Assembly: GCF_011764545.1 (NCBI RefSeq)
Contig: NZ_AP022870.1
Location: 721,001-785,000, forward strand
DNA from: Phytohabitans flavus
GTDB lineage: Bacteria; Actinomycetota; Actinomycetes; Mycobacteriales; Micromonosporaceae
Length of the DNA: 64,000 nucleotides
Direction: 5' to 3'
Part shown: piece by piece, positions 41,179-49,392 of the stretch
How the letters are laid out: each line of letters starts with the position of its first letter
How positions within the stretch are numbered: position 1 is the stretch's first letter
Translations under genes and position numbers: made by a program
Notes under the pieces: generated by a model
Seen by the model: only the letters and a program-made list of their open reading frames with translations
Databases searched by the model: none
Told to the model about the DNA's origin: nothing

Positions 41179-42653
41179 GTGTCCCGTTTTACCACTTCCA
41201 CGTACATGCTCTCGTCGTTGCGCAGCACCCGGTCCAGGTCGGCGACGTCAGGTCGCGCGCCCTCGCGGAAGGAACACCGCCGCACATCCTCCGAGGAGAA
41301 ACCCGCCGCGTCGAGCGCGTAGCACATCTCCTCGAAGTCGTACAGCCAGCGGTGGCCGTACAGGTAGAAGATCTGGTTGAACATGAACGCCCGCCGTGCC
41401 GGCATCGGTGGTCCCAGTCCGGCGGCGCGCATCCGCTTGCGGTGGCGGGAGAAGAAGGTGTTGCCGGCGAGGTAACCATCCACATAGGTCGCCAGGTCGG
41501 GTGTGGTGAGCCGGAGCACCCCGCCGGGCGCGAGGATCCGCCGCACCTCGGTGAGCCAGTCGATGCCGGCGCCCAGCGAGACGTGCTCGACGAGGTGCTC
41601 GGCGTACACCCAGTCGACCGAGCCGTCGGCGAAGGGGAGCGGCTCGCAGATGTCCAGCGCCGCGAAGAGCGCTTCGCCGTCCACGCGGTAGACGCGGCCG
41701 GGCGCCGCCTCCGCGTCCGGCGCGCGCAGGGGCACGACGTCAGAGGCCAGCGCCGCCGGGTGCCGGCTCTTCCACGCCGCGAACTCCACGCCGGTGACAC
41801 CCAGATCGCCCAGAACAGCCCGATCGAACGGTGGCCGGGCGACCTCCTCCAGCTTGTCGCAGGTCGCGCCGTCCACGAGGAACGTGTCCATGCGCTCGGA
41901 CAGCTCCTCAGGCCGCTCCCAGTCCCACGCGGACACCCGCGCCACCCCGTCCGGTTCGAGTCCAACAAAGTCCACAGTGGAGGAACATGTGTACCCGAGC
42001 ACCGGGTCGCGATCGGCGACCACCACCCGCCGCGGCGTCGGGTCGGCGAGCTCGCCGGCCAGCGCCCACCACGCACCCGTGTACGGCTGACCCGGCGGCT
42101 TGTCCACCGAGGACGCCACCGGGTCGTCCCGACCGATGACGACCGAGGAGATCCGCGCCACGCCTGAGTCGCCGCACAGCAGCGCGACACCCGCGTGGCG
42201 GGCCGGCAGGGGAGCGGGTGCCGGCAGTTCGTAGTGGAGCGTGGCCTGCTCGACCACGATGACGAGCGAGCGCCGGCAGTCCGGATACGACTGCGCGATC
42301 CGCAGTGCGGTAAATCCGGCGGCCACGCCCTGGTCGCAGACGGCGAAGGCGAGCGGCGCTCCGGGGCATACGTGGCTCAGGTAGGTCGCCGTGGCTCGGC
42401 CGGGCCGTACGTCCGGCACCGCGAACGCGAGCACCAGCAGGTCGACCGGCTCGTCGGGGCGGACCACGTCAGCGATCAGCGCCGCGCCCATCTCGCCGTA
42501 CGACTGGCCACCGTCGGGCGGGTGCGGGGCCAGCCCGTACGGCTTCAGGAGGTCGGTCAGGTAGCCGGCGAAGTGCGGTCCGTGCTCGGGGTGCGCGGTG
42601 CGTGCGGCGGGCTCGTCGAACACCCGGCGGGCGGCCCGCGCCAACCACAGCAT
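41175..42653 (-). CDS. Half-thiolase (KAS III-like) fused to a SAM-dependent methyltransferase
   Basis: 492 residues. About 1-190 resembles only the N-terminal half of a ketosynthase III/thiolase: FAGYLTDLLKPYG, VDLLVLAFAVPDVRPG, then the nucleophile-elbow FAVCDQGVAAGFTALRIA (Cys about 106) and SLVIVVEQATLHY. The second thiolase half with catalytic His/Asn is missing. About 330-470 is a class I methyltransferase: CEPLPFADGSVDWVYAEHLVEHV and RRILAPGGVLRLTTPDLATYV. Between them is a linker domain (PTPRRVVVADRDPVLGYTCSS). The role is unknown; it may handle acyl-ACP while methylating it. Upstream neighbour is a carrier protein with a 3-base gap. Confidence 0.72.
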   Translation of the reverse strand: MLWLARAARRVFDEPAARTAHPEHGPHFAGYLTDLLKPYGLAPHPPDGGQSYGEMGAALIADVVRPDEPVDLLVLAFAVPDVRPGRATATYLSHVCPGAPLAFAVCDQGVAAGFTALRIAQSYPDCRRSLVIVVEQATLHYELPAPAPLPARHAGVALLCGDSGVARISSVVIGRDDPVASSVDKPPGQPYTGAWWALAGELADPTPRRVVVADRDPVLGYTCSSTVDFVGLEPDGVARVSAWDWERPEELSERMDTFLVDGATCDKLEEVARPPFDRAVLGDLGVTGVEFAAWKSRHPAALASDVVPLRAPDAEAAPGRVYRVDGEALFAALDICEPLPFADGSVDWVYAEHLVEHVSLGAGIDWLTEVRRILAPGGVLRLTTPDLATYVDGYLAGNTFFSRHRKRMRAAGLGPPMPARRAFMFNQIFYLYGHRWLYDFEEMCYALDAAGFSSEDVRRCSFREGARPDVADLDRVLRNDESMYVEVVKRDT

Positions 42654-42656
42654 CGC

Positions 42657-42932
42657 TCACTCCTCCGGTATGAGGTGCCGTACGACGAAGTCGGCGAGCG
42701 TACCCACCGTCGCGAAGTCGTCCCGGTCGATGTCCTCGACGTCGATCTGGAGCGCGAGGTCCTCCTCCAGCTCCAGCATCAGCTCGAGGGTGCTGGACGA
42801 GCTCATGCCCAGGTCCTCCATCAGCCGGCTCTGCTCGGTCGGCTCGGGCATCTCCTTGCGCAGCACGCGTGGCAGCAGCGTGCGGATGCTGTCGACGACC
42901 CGCGGTCGCAGGTCGGTGTCGAGCTGCTCCAT
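42657..42932 (-). CDS. Discrete acyl carrier protein (ACP-1)
   Basis: 91 residues, acidic, four-helix ACP pattern. Phosphopantetheine site is in MEDLGMSSSSTLELMLELEE, with Ser45 in the position of the DSL serine (the usual Asp is Ser here). Helix III region IDVEDIDRDDFATVGTLADFV. It lies between the KAS III gene and the half-thiolase/methyltransferase gene in the minus-strand operon, suggesting it carries the chain those enzymes act on. Activation would be by the PPTase encoded at 59.7-60.3 kb. Confidence 0.88.
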   Translation of the reverse strand: MEQLDTDLRPRVVDSIRTLLPRVLRKEMPEPTEQSRLMEDLGMSSSSTLELMLELEEDLALQIDVEDIDRDDFATVGTLADFVVRHLIPEE

Positions 42933-42947
42933 TGTGGTATCACCCCA

Positions 42948-43874
42948 TCAGTGCTCGAAGACCATCGCCGAGAACGTCGCGCCCCGTCCCGCCCCGGCGG
43001 CGGCGACAAGGTACCGGTCGCCGGGCCGCAGCAGCCCTCGCGTGCGGGCGGTCTGGTAGTTGACGAACGCGTCGGCGCAGAAGACATGTGCGGTGAGCGG
43101 TACGTTGTCCAGCAGCACCCGGTCGACCGGATAGCCGATCCGCCGGCAGAGCCGCTGCCAGGCCACGATGTTCACGTTGTGCGGCAGCACCAGGTCGATG
43201 TCGTCGAGCGCCAGCTCGGCCCGCTCGACGGCGGTGTGGATCGCGGCCATGAGCGACGCCTGGTACTCCTCCTGGAACCGGCCGATGTCCGTGGTGACCT
43301 CGTCGTCGAAGTCGCCGCGCTGGTTGGCCGCGTACGCGAGCAGCCGGTCGCGCGGGCCGTCGCGCCCCACCAGGCAGGCCGACGCGCCCTCGCCGAAGAC
43401 GGAGGTCTCCGGGACCACCCGTGCGTCGTAGGTGAACGCCTTCTCGCCGGCCACCACGAGGGCCAGCGAGTCCGGTGGTGACTCCGCGAGCAGCCGGCCG
43501 GCCAGGTCGATAGCGAGCAGCCCGGTTGCGCAGGCGTGGTGGGTGACGGTGAACGCGACCGCGCGGTCCAGCCCGAGCAGCCGGCACATCGTGTCCAGGG
43601 GGTTGAGCGGGTACGGCACGACGACCGGGAACGTGCGCGCCCACAGCACGTACCGCACGCGGTGCCGCACGGCGGGCAGGCGGTCCAGCTTGGACACCGC
43701 GGCGAGGAGCAGGTCCAGCGGGGTCGTCCCGGGTGCCCGGCAGACGTCGGAGAGCTTGTGGAAGCGGCGGAAGAGGCGGACCTGCATCGGGGTCAGGTCG
43801 AGCTCGCCGGCCAGCTCCTCCAGCGGCACCCGGTGCTCCGGCAGGTACGTCGCCACCGCTTCCAGCGACGTCAC
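42948..43874 (-). CDS. 3-oxoacyl-ACP synthase III (KAS III/FabH-like)
   Basis: 308 residues. Full thiolase fold: catalytic Cys in VTHHACATGLLAIDL (about 115), VVAGEKAFTYDARVVPETSVFGEGA, His in LPHNVNIVAWQRL (about 230) and Asn in LLDNVPLTAHVFCADAF, so a complete Cys-His-Asn triad. GTG start overlaps the condensation gene stop (GTGA). The substrate pocket differs from housekeeping FabH (VPYPLNPLDTMCRLLGL), so it could use an aryl or unusual acyl primer delivered on ACP-1. Part of the minus-strand operon. Confidence 0.85.
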   Translation of the reverse strand: MTSLEAVATYLPEHRVPLEELAGELDLTPMQVRLFRRFHKLSDVCRAPGTTPLDLLLAAVSKLDRLPAVRHRVRYVLWARTFPVVVPYPLNPLDTMCRLLGLDRAVAFTVTHHACATGLLAIDLAGRLLAESPPDSLALVVAGEKAFTYDARVVPETSVFGEGASACLVGRDGPRDRLLAYAANQRGDFDDEVTTDIGRFQEEYQASLMAAIHTAVERAELALDDIDLVLPHNVNIVAWQRLCRRIGYPVDRVLLDNVPLTAHVFCADAFVNYQTARTRGLLRPGDRYLVAAAGAGRGATFSAMVFEH

Positions 43875-45210
43875 GACGGTATCCCGGTCGTGGCCGCCGG
43901 GTCGAGTGCCGCCTCGACCGCGACCGCCTCCATCCCGCGGACGCAGGCCTCCAGGTCGTTCGGCGACATGTAGTGGGTGTCGCCGGCGATGGTGATGGCC
44001 ATCATGTCGGGCACGTCCTCGATGTGGGTGAACATCCGCTCGAACGACGTGTCCAGCCGCCGCCCCCACTCGAATGTCGAACGACCCAAGGCATCCCGTA
44101 CTTGGGAAGGCGAGGGTGGCGGCCCGGCCGCCTGGTCGCGCACCTCGATGCGGCGGTCGTTGAAGAAACAGGCGATATCGAGCTCCTCGCCGCGCTCGTC
44201 GGCCAGCCGGGCCACGATGTCGTCCACATCGGACGGGTTGTAGTACGCGTGCTTGTACGCGGCGATCGCCTGCCGCGCGGTCAGCCGTACCGCGTCGTCG
44301 ACGGTGAGTCCGGCGAGGTCGATCGCGCAGATGCCGGTCTGGCTGAGCGGGCTCATCGAGCGGGCGAGGCCGGGCCGGAAGCGGTTGTTGACGACCACCT
44401 GGATGACGACCGGGTTGATGCCGGTGTGCCGGGCCATCGCGATCGCGAACGTGGCGAGCAGTAGCGGCGAGGCGTCCACTTTGGTGCGTGCGGCGAGCAC
44501 CCGCAGCGCGAGGTGCGCGGCGGGGGAGCGGAACCGGCCCTCCCAGTGCCGCGGCGACCTCGGCTCGTGGCGGTGCGGGAAGCGCCGGTGCGGTACCGCC
44601 CGGAGCACCTTCTCCCAGTAGCGCAGCGCCGCCGCGTTCTGCCGCTGGCCGGCCGGAGAGGACTGCCAGCGCACCTGCTCCAGCGGCGGCATCGCGGTCG
44701 GCCCGGCCGGACGGGAGACGAGCTCCTCCAGCATGACGATGCCGCCGAACGCGTCGAGTACCAGGTGGGTCATCACGGTGACCAGGTGGGTTGGCGTGCC
44801 CTTGTGGCAGATGATGGCGATCCAGATCGGCCAGCCGTGCACGAGGTCGTACTCGCCGTCCCAGTACCACTGGCGCACCCGGTCGGCGACAAGCTCCGGG
44901 TCCTCGTCGTCGGCCGCGTCCACGACCTCGACGTCGATCTCGCCGGCGCCGGCGACGACCTGGCGGGCGCCGCCGTCCGGGTCGTGCCGCAGGGTGGTGC
45001 GGAGCGTGGGGTAGCGGCTCATCATGAACCGCACCTCCTCCACCAGATCCTCCACTGTGGTCCCCGGCGGTACGGCGCGGGCGTAGCCGATCGGCAGCCA
45101 CCACTCCTGCCGCGTCATCGCGGTCCAGATCTCGCGCTGCCCCAGGCGAGCTCGTCGACGAGGTCGCCGTCCGGGGGATCGGCCTTGAACGGCACCGTGA
45201 TCCGCTTCAT
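43871..45210 (-). CDS. Stand-alone condensation-domain enzyme, one-base frameshift near 45141
   Basis: About 446 residues after restoring one base in the CCCC run 45140-45143. The ATG at 45210 follows AGGAGG with 7-base spacing; the restored N-terminus contains ELAWGQREIWTAM, the classic early motif of condensation domains. The active-site motif is VMTHLVLDAFGG (THxxxDA instead of HHxxxDG; the second His and Asp are kept). Later VVVNNRFRPGLARSMSPLSQTG and DIACFFNDRR match the family's C-terminal half. It probably joins an acyl group on one ACP with an amine or alcohol. First gene of the minus-strand operon. Confidence 0.82.
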
Positions 45211-45379
45211 GCCGCCGCCTCCTGAAGGACCGCCGCGAGGGCGCCGCCGCGCTGAAACATCATCGACTGGAGTCTAAGTAGACGGAGCTTGACTCCCGGT
45301 CGAAGCGCGAGCGGAGGTGGGCTCGACGTCCGGTCAAGGTGCTTGTTGCCGGTTCGGGAAAGGCCATACCGTCCCACCC
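45211..45379. promoter_or_regulatory. Divergent promoter region of the gene cluster
   Basis: 169 bases between divergent starts. TTGTTG (about 45343) and CATACC (about 45365) lie 16 bases apart upstream of the plus-strand GTG, which would then be nearly leaderless. CCGGTCGAAG (45296-45305) and CCGGTCAAGG (45330-45339) form a direct repeat of the type bound by SARP activators. These are candidates only. Confidence 0.35.
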
Positions 45380-46144
45380 GTGAAACTCGCCCATGACACG
45401 TGGCTGGTCTTCCACCAGCAGATGACCCTGATGTTGCGCAGCCGGACCTGGCTCTTCTTCGGTCTCGCCCAGCCGGTCACGTACCTCGTGCTCTTCGCGC
45501 CGATGCTCAAGCCAGCGCTGGCCTCGATGGGCGCGGACAGCTACGGCGACGCCTACCGGGTCTACGTCCCCGGCCTGCTCGTCGTGATGTGCCTGTACGG
45601 CGGCCTCTTCACCGGCTTCGGCCTCCTCGCCGAGCTGCGCGCCGGCATCATCGAGCGGGCCCGCGTCACGCCGGTGAGCCGGTCCGCGCTGCTGCTGGGC
45701 CGGGCGCTGCGCGATGTCGCCTCGCTGCTCGTGCAGGCGCTCATCATCACCGTCATCGCGGTGCCGTTCGGGCTCGCCGTCGCCGTGCACAACCTGCTGC
45801 TGGCGTACCTGCTGCTGTGCGTCATCGCGCTGATGACCACATCGCTCTCGTACGCGGTGACGCTGCTCGTGCGCAAGGAGGGCGCGCTCGGTCCGGTGAT
45901 GAACACCGTGGCGCAGCCTGTCGCGCTCCTCGCCGGCGTGCTGTTGCCGGTCGCGCTGGCGCCCGCGTGGATCCAGGCGGTCGCCGACTGGAACCCGTTC
46001 TACTGGGTCACCAACGGTATGCGCTCGCTCTTCGAGGGAAACACCGGCGACACCGCGATCTGGCAGGGACTGGCCGGCGTCACCGTGCTTGCCACCGTCG
46101 CCATCGCCTGGTCCACGAGGCTGTTCGCCCGCACGATCCGCTGA
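45380..46144 (+). CDS. ABC-2 type transporter permease (DrrB-like)
   Basis: 254 residues, six predicted membrane helices, e.g. LARSRTWLFFGLAQPVTYLVLF-like first helix, VYVPGLLVVMCLYGGLFTGF, LLLAYLLLCVIALMTTSL and PVALLAGVLLPVALAPAWI, and the ABC-2 signature region NPFYWVTNGMRSLFEGN. By family an exporter for an antibiotic or lipid. GTG start is used since the frame extension upstream lacks hydrophobic sense and a ribosome-binding site. Its ATPase is not adjacent: the only exporter-type ATPase is encoded at 58715-59664 in the same cluster. Confidence 0.88.
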   Translation: MKLAHDTWLVFHQQMTLMLRSRTWLFFGLAQPVTYLVLFAPMLKPALASMGADSYGDAYRVYVPGLLVVMCLYGGLFTGFGLLAELRAGIIERARVTPVSRSALLLGRALRDVASLLVQALIITVIAVPFGLAVAVHNLLLAYLLLCVIALMTTSLSYAVTLLVRKEGALGPVMNTVAQPVALLAGVLLPVALAPAWIQAVADWNPFYWVTNGMRSLFEGNTGDTAIWQGLAGVTVLATVAIAWSTRLFARTIR

Positions 46145-46191
46145 TCCCGCGCGGGCCGTGGGCCCGCTCGATCCGGTAAGGGGACCGCAAC

Positions 46192-47898
46192 ATGAGCGAG
46201 CTTGCGAGCGAATCATCAAACTCAGCGTCCTTGCGGCCTACGGGCCGCAAGCAACGGGCGGATCGTTCAGCGAAGATCCGAGCCCATCTCGTCGCCGACC
46301 CGGAGCTGGGCGCCGGCAACGTGCTGCCCAAGCTGCGGGAGCACGGCGCCGACCCGGACGGGCCGGGCATCACGTTCGACACTCCGGTCGACGGGCGTCC
46401 CGCGTACGAGCCGTTGACCCTCGGCGCCCTGGAGGAGCGGGCCGCCGCGCGGGCCGCCTGGCTGTACGCGCACGGCATCCGCCCCCGCGACCCGGTCGCC
46501 GTGTACGTCACGTCCGCCGCCGACGTGTTCCTGAACTTCTTCGCCCTGACCCGCATCGGCGCGATCCCGGCCCTCATGAACGGCAACATGCCGCACGAGA
46601 TCGCGGCCGGCTTCGTCCAGCGGCTGCGCGCGGAGCACGCGATCGTCGACGAGGCGCACCGGCCGGCGCTGGAAGGCGAAGCCGGGCTGACCCTGATAGA
46701 CCCCGCCGACACCGGCACCGGCGATCCCGCGGCCGCGCCGCGCTACTACCGGCACCACGCCGACGACCCGGTCGCGATCACGCACTCGTCCGGCACCACG
46801 CGCGTGCCGGCCGCGGTCGTACACTCGCACGCCAGCCTGTTCGCCGCGATCCGCCGGGTACGGCTCGTCGAGCCGCGGCCCAGCCACCAGGTCCGCGAGA
46901 TGTCTGTGCTGCCGGCCGCGCACGCCGCCGGCATCATCACCGTCAACCAGGCGCTCTGCAACCGGTACGAGCTGCTGTACATGTCCGCGCAGGGCGGCGA
47001 GTTCGCGTCCAGCGGTGGCGCGGTGCTGGACGCGATCGAGCGGTGGCGCCCGACCGGCGTGTTCGGGTTCGCGGTCACCTGGGCCGAGCTGGCCCGCCAC
47101 GACCTCGCCGCGCGCGACCTCGACTCGGTCAAGGTGTGGTTCAACACCGGCGACTCGGCACACGAGGCGCACATTCGCCGGCTTGTCGCGGTCGGCAGCC
47201 ACCAGCGGTACACACCGGACGGTCCGCTCACCGTGCCCGGCTCCCGCTTCATCGACGGGATCGGCTCGACCGAGATGGGGCACTCGGCGTTTCACATCAC
47301 GCACACCTCGGAGAGCGACCGCTACGGCCGGTGTGTCGGCCGGCCGTACCCGTTCGCCGAGGTCGCCCTCCTGGACCTTTCGACGGGCACGGAGGTGCCG
47401 GTCGGCGCCGTCGGCCACGTGGGTCTCAAGTCGCCGACGCTCGCGCCCGGCTACTGGAACGACTCGCTCACCACCTACCGCACCCGGTTCGGCGGCTACT
47501 ACCTGACCGGCGACCTCATGTACCGGGACGCGGAGGGCTACTACTACCACGTGGACCGGGCCGTGGACGCGGTCGACCTCGGCGGCGGCGACTGGCTCTA
47601 CACCGCCCAGTCGGAGGAGCGGATCCTTGTGCGGTGCCCGGAGGTGCGGGACTGTACGGTCGTCGCCGGTCGCGAGGACGGCGGGGTCGTCACCGACGTA
47701 CTGCTGATGCTCGATGCCGGCGCGGACCCGGACGCCGACCGGACCGATGCGGTGCGCGCGGCGCTCGGCCCGGCCGCCGGTGCGACGCTGCGCCGCGTCG
47801 TGGCCGTGCCGGACGACGAGATCGTGGTCGGCCCGACCGGTAAGGTGCGCAAATTCCTCATGCGCCAGCGTCACCTGGCGAGCGCGGCCACCGCGTAG
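46192..47898 (+). CDS. AMP-dependent ligase (ANL superfamily), A3 motif degenerate
   Basis: 568 residues. Core motifs: A3 ITHSSGTTRVPAAVVHSH (the usual GxPK is RVPA), A5 IGSTEMGHSAF, A7/A8 YYLTGDLMYRDAEGYYYHVDRAVDAV and A10 GPTGKVRKFLMR with the catalytic Lys. So an adenylation enzyme, perhaps with reduced or altered first-half activity. It could load an acyl acid on an ACP. The first 25 residues (MSELASESSNSASLRP..) are encoded by a GAGCGAGCTTGCGAGCGAAT repeat-like sequence and look added. AGGGGACC precedes the ATG. Confidence 0.85.
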   Translation: MSELASESSNSASLRPTGRKQRADRSAKIRAHLVADPELGAGNVLPKLREHGADPDGPGITFDTPVDGRPAYEPLTLGALEERAAARAAWLYAHGIRPRDPVAVYVTSAADVFLNFFALTRIGAIPALMNGNMPHEIAAGFVQRLRAEHAIVDEAHRPALEGEAGLTLIDPADTGTGDPAAAPRYYRHHADDPVAITHSSGTTRVPAAVVHSHASLFAAIRRVRLVEPRPSHQVREMSVLPAAHAAGIITVNQALCNRYELLYMSAQGGEFASSGGAVLDAIERWRPTGVFGFAVTWAELARHDLAARDLDSVKVWFNTGDSAHEAHIRRLVAVGSHQRYTPDGPLTVPGSRFIDGIGSTEMGHSAFHITHTSESDRYGRCVGRPYPFAEVALLDLSTGTEVPVGAVGHVGLKSPTLAPGYWNDSLTTYRTRFGGYYLTGDLMYRDAEGYYYHVDRAVDAVDLGGGDWLYTAQSEERILVRCPEVRDCTVVAGREDGGVVTDVLLMLDAGADPDADRTDAVRAALGPAAGATLRRVVAVPDDEIVVGPTGKVRKFLMRQRHLASAATA

Positions 47899-48208
47899 GG
47901 CCGTGTGGACGACGCGACCATCACCCGGCCGGGTACTCTTTTGGAGACTTTCCATGATGCATGTTGCACGAGTGCCTGGCCATAGACCTTCATCACTGGT
48001 GATCGAAGCCTAAATCCGGATATCTACGGCGCGCGGGGCAATAGTGATCGATGCCCGCCACTGCCGGGTTAGGTAGAAATCCCTCGATCAGCCAAACAAA
48101 TGTGGCCCACTCTCCGGGATGGAGGCGGCATCGCTCTGGCAGAAACCTGCCCGCGCTCGGGTACATTGCTGATCACCCCAAGCGTGCGCATGTTTCCACC
48201 GGAGGTCC
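47899..48208. other. Intergenic region before the SARP gene
   Basis: 310 bases with no convincing frame and lower GC than the flanks, which suits a promoter region. Small dyads include TGCA-TGT-TGCA near 47958. TACATT near 48161 is a plausible -10. A clear GGAGG for the SARP gene lies at 48200-48204. Confidence 0.4.
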
Positions 48209-49063
48209 ATGTCAATGTCTTATGTGTTAAGGGGCCTTGAAATACGGGTCCTAGGACCATTGATGCTCAACTGTGCCGATTCCTCGGCCACGCCTACCGC
48301 TCCCAAGCCGCGCTCAGTACTCGCGCTGCTGCTCCTGCAAGCCAACCAGACCGTGCCGGTGACCGCCCTGATCCAGGAGCTGTGGGGCCACGAGCCCCCG
48401 GCCAGCGCCCTGACCACTCTCCAGACGTACGTGCTGCACCTGCGCAAGCTGTTCAGCGCCGCACTGGCGATGCCCGCGCCCGAGGTCGCCAAGAGCATCC
48501 TCGTGACCACCCCCGGCGGATACCTGTTCCGCAGCATCTCCGACGACTTCGACCTGGCGCACTACGAGCGGCTCTCCGGTGAGGGCCGCCAAGCGCTCGC
48601 CGCCGGCCAGAACGCACTCGCGGCCGAGCGGCTGACCCAGGCACAGGCGCTCTGGCGTGGCCCCGCGCTGACCGACGTGCGCGCCGGCCCGCTGCTACAA
48701 CCGCAGGTCAAACGACTGGAAGAGTCCCGGCTCACGACCGTCGAGCAGGGGATCGAGGCCCGGCTGCGGCTGGGCCGGCATCAGGAAGTGCTCTCCGACC
48801 TGGCCGGCATGATGGTCGAGCACCGGCTGCACGAAAACCTGCACGCCCAGTTCATGGTGGCCCTGCACCGCAGCGGCCGCCGGCAGGAGGCGTTGCGGGT
48901 CTTCCAGCAGTTGCGCGCGACCATGACCGAGGAGTTGGGGCTGGAGCCGTCCAAGCGGCTGCATTTGTTGCAGCAGGCCATCCTTAGCGACGACCCCGCG
49001 CTCGAGGTCGCCCCGCGCACCGACGGGCTCGCGCAGCTGCTCGACCAGATCACCGTTAGGTGA
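48209..49063 (+). CDS. SARP-family pathway activator with an early TTA codon
   Basis: 284 residues: winged-helix DNA-binding domain of the OmpR type (about 8-105; LEIRVLGPLMLNC, KPRSVLALLLLQANQTVPV, LQTYVLHLRKLF, TTPGGYLF) followed by the bacterial transcriptional activation domain (about 110-270; RLEESRLTTVEQGIEARL, HENLHAQFMVALHRSGRRQEALRVFQQLR). This is the layout of small SARPs that switch on antibiotic clusters. Codon 7 is TTA (48227-48229), suggesting dependence on the rare bldA-type tRNA. The first codons (TCA TCT TAT TTA ATA) are strikingly AT-rich. ATG follows GGAGGTCC. Confidence 0.92.
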   Translation: MSMSYVLRGLEIRVLGPLMLNCADSSATPTAPKPRSVLALLLLQANQTVPVTALIQELWGHEPPASALTTLQTYVLHLRKLFSAALAMPAPEVAKSILVTTPGGYLFRSISDDFDLAHYERLSGEGRQALAAGQNALAAERLTQAQALWRGPALTDVRAGPLLQPQVKRLEESRLTTVEQGIEARLRLGRHQEVLSDLAGMMVEHRLHENLHAQFMVALHRSGRRQEALRVFQQLRATMTEELGLEPSKRLHLLQQAILSDDPALEVAPRTDGLAQLLDQITVR

Positions 49064-49392
49064 GTGGTCGCGCTCCCGCCAAAACGCCGTCTCGCGGCCA
49101 CATAGACAATCGCTAGAACCTGGGAAGATCCCCTCTCGCGCTTGCGTAGTGGTCGCCTCGGGAATGGATCACAAATACGAACAGTAAGCAGGCCGCCGAC
49201 GATGTCGGCCACGTTTTCGCTGCTTGGGAGATCGTTCCGGAAGGCCGCTTGGCGAGCGACCGCGAAGAGTCGCCGCCGGGCGGCCTTTCCGCATGTTTGA
49301 CCGCGCAGAAATGCGCTGTTAGCGTTCGGGCCCATCGCCGCCAATCAATCTAGAAAAACCGCGGCGTGAAATCCTTTCTTTGGGGGGCCATT
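49064..49392. other. Intergenic region between SARP and the second ligase
   Basis: 329 bases without a gene. One hairpin, GGAAGGCCGC (49239-49248) with GCGGCCTTTCC (49280-49290), one bulge and a long loop, may terminate the SARP transcript. The last 40 bases are AT-richer and hold the GGGGGG ribosome-binding site of the next gene. Confidence 0.45.
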
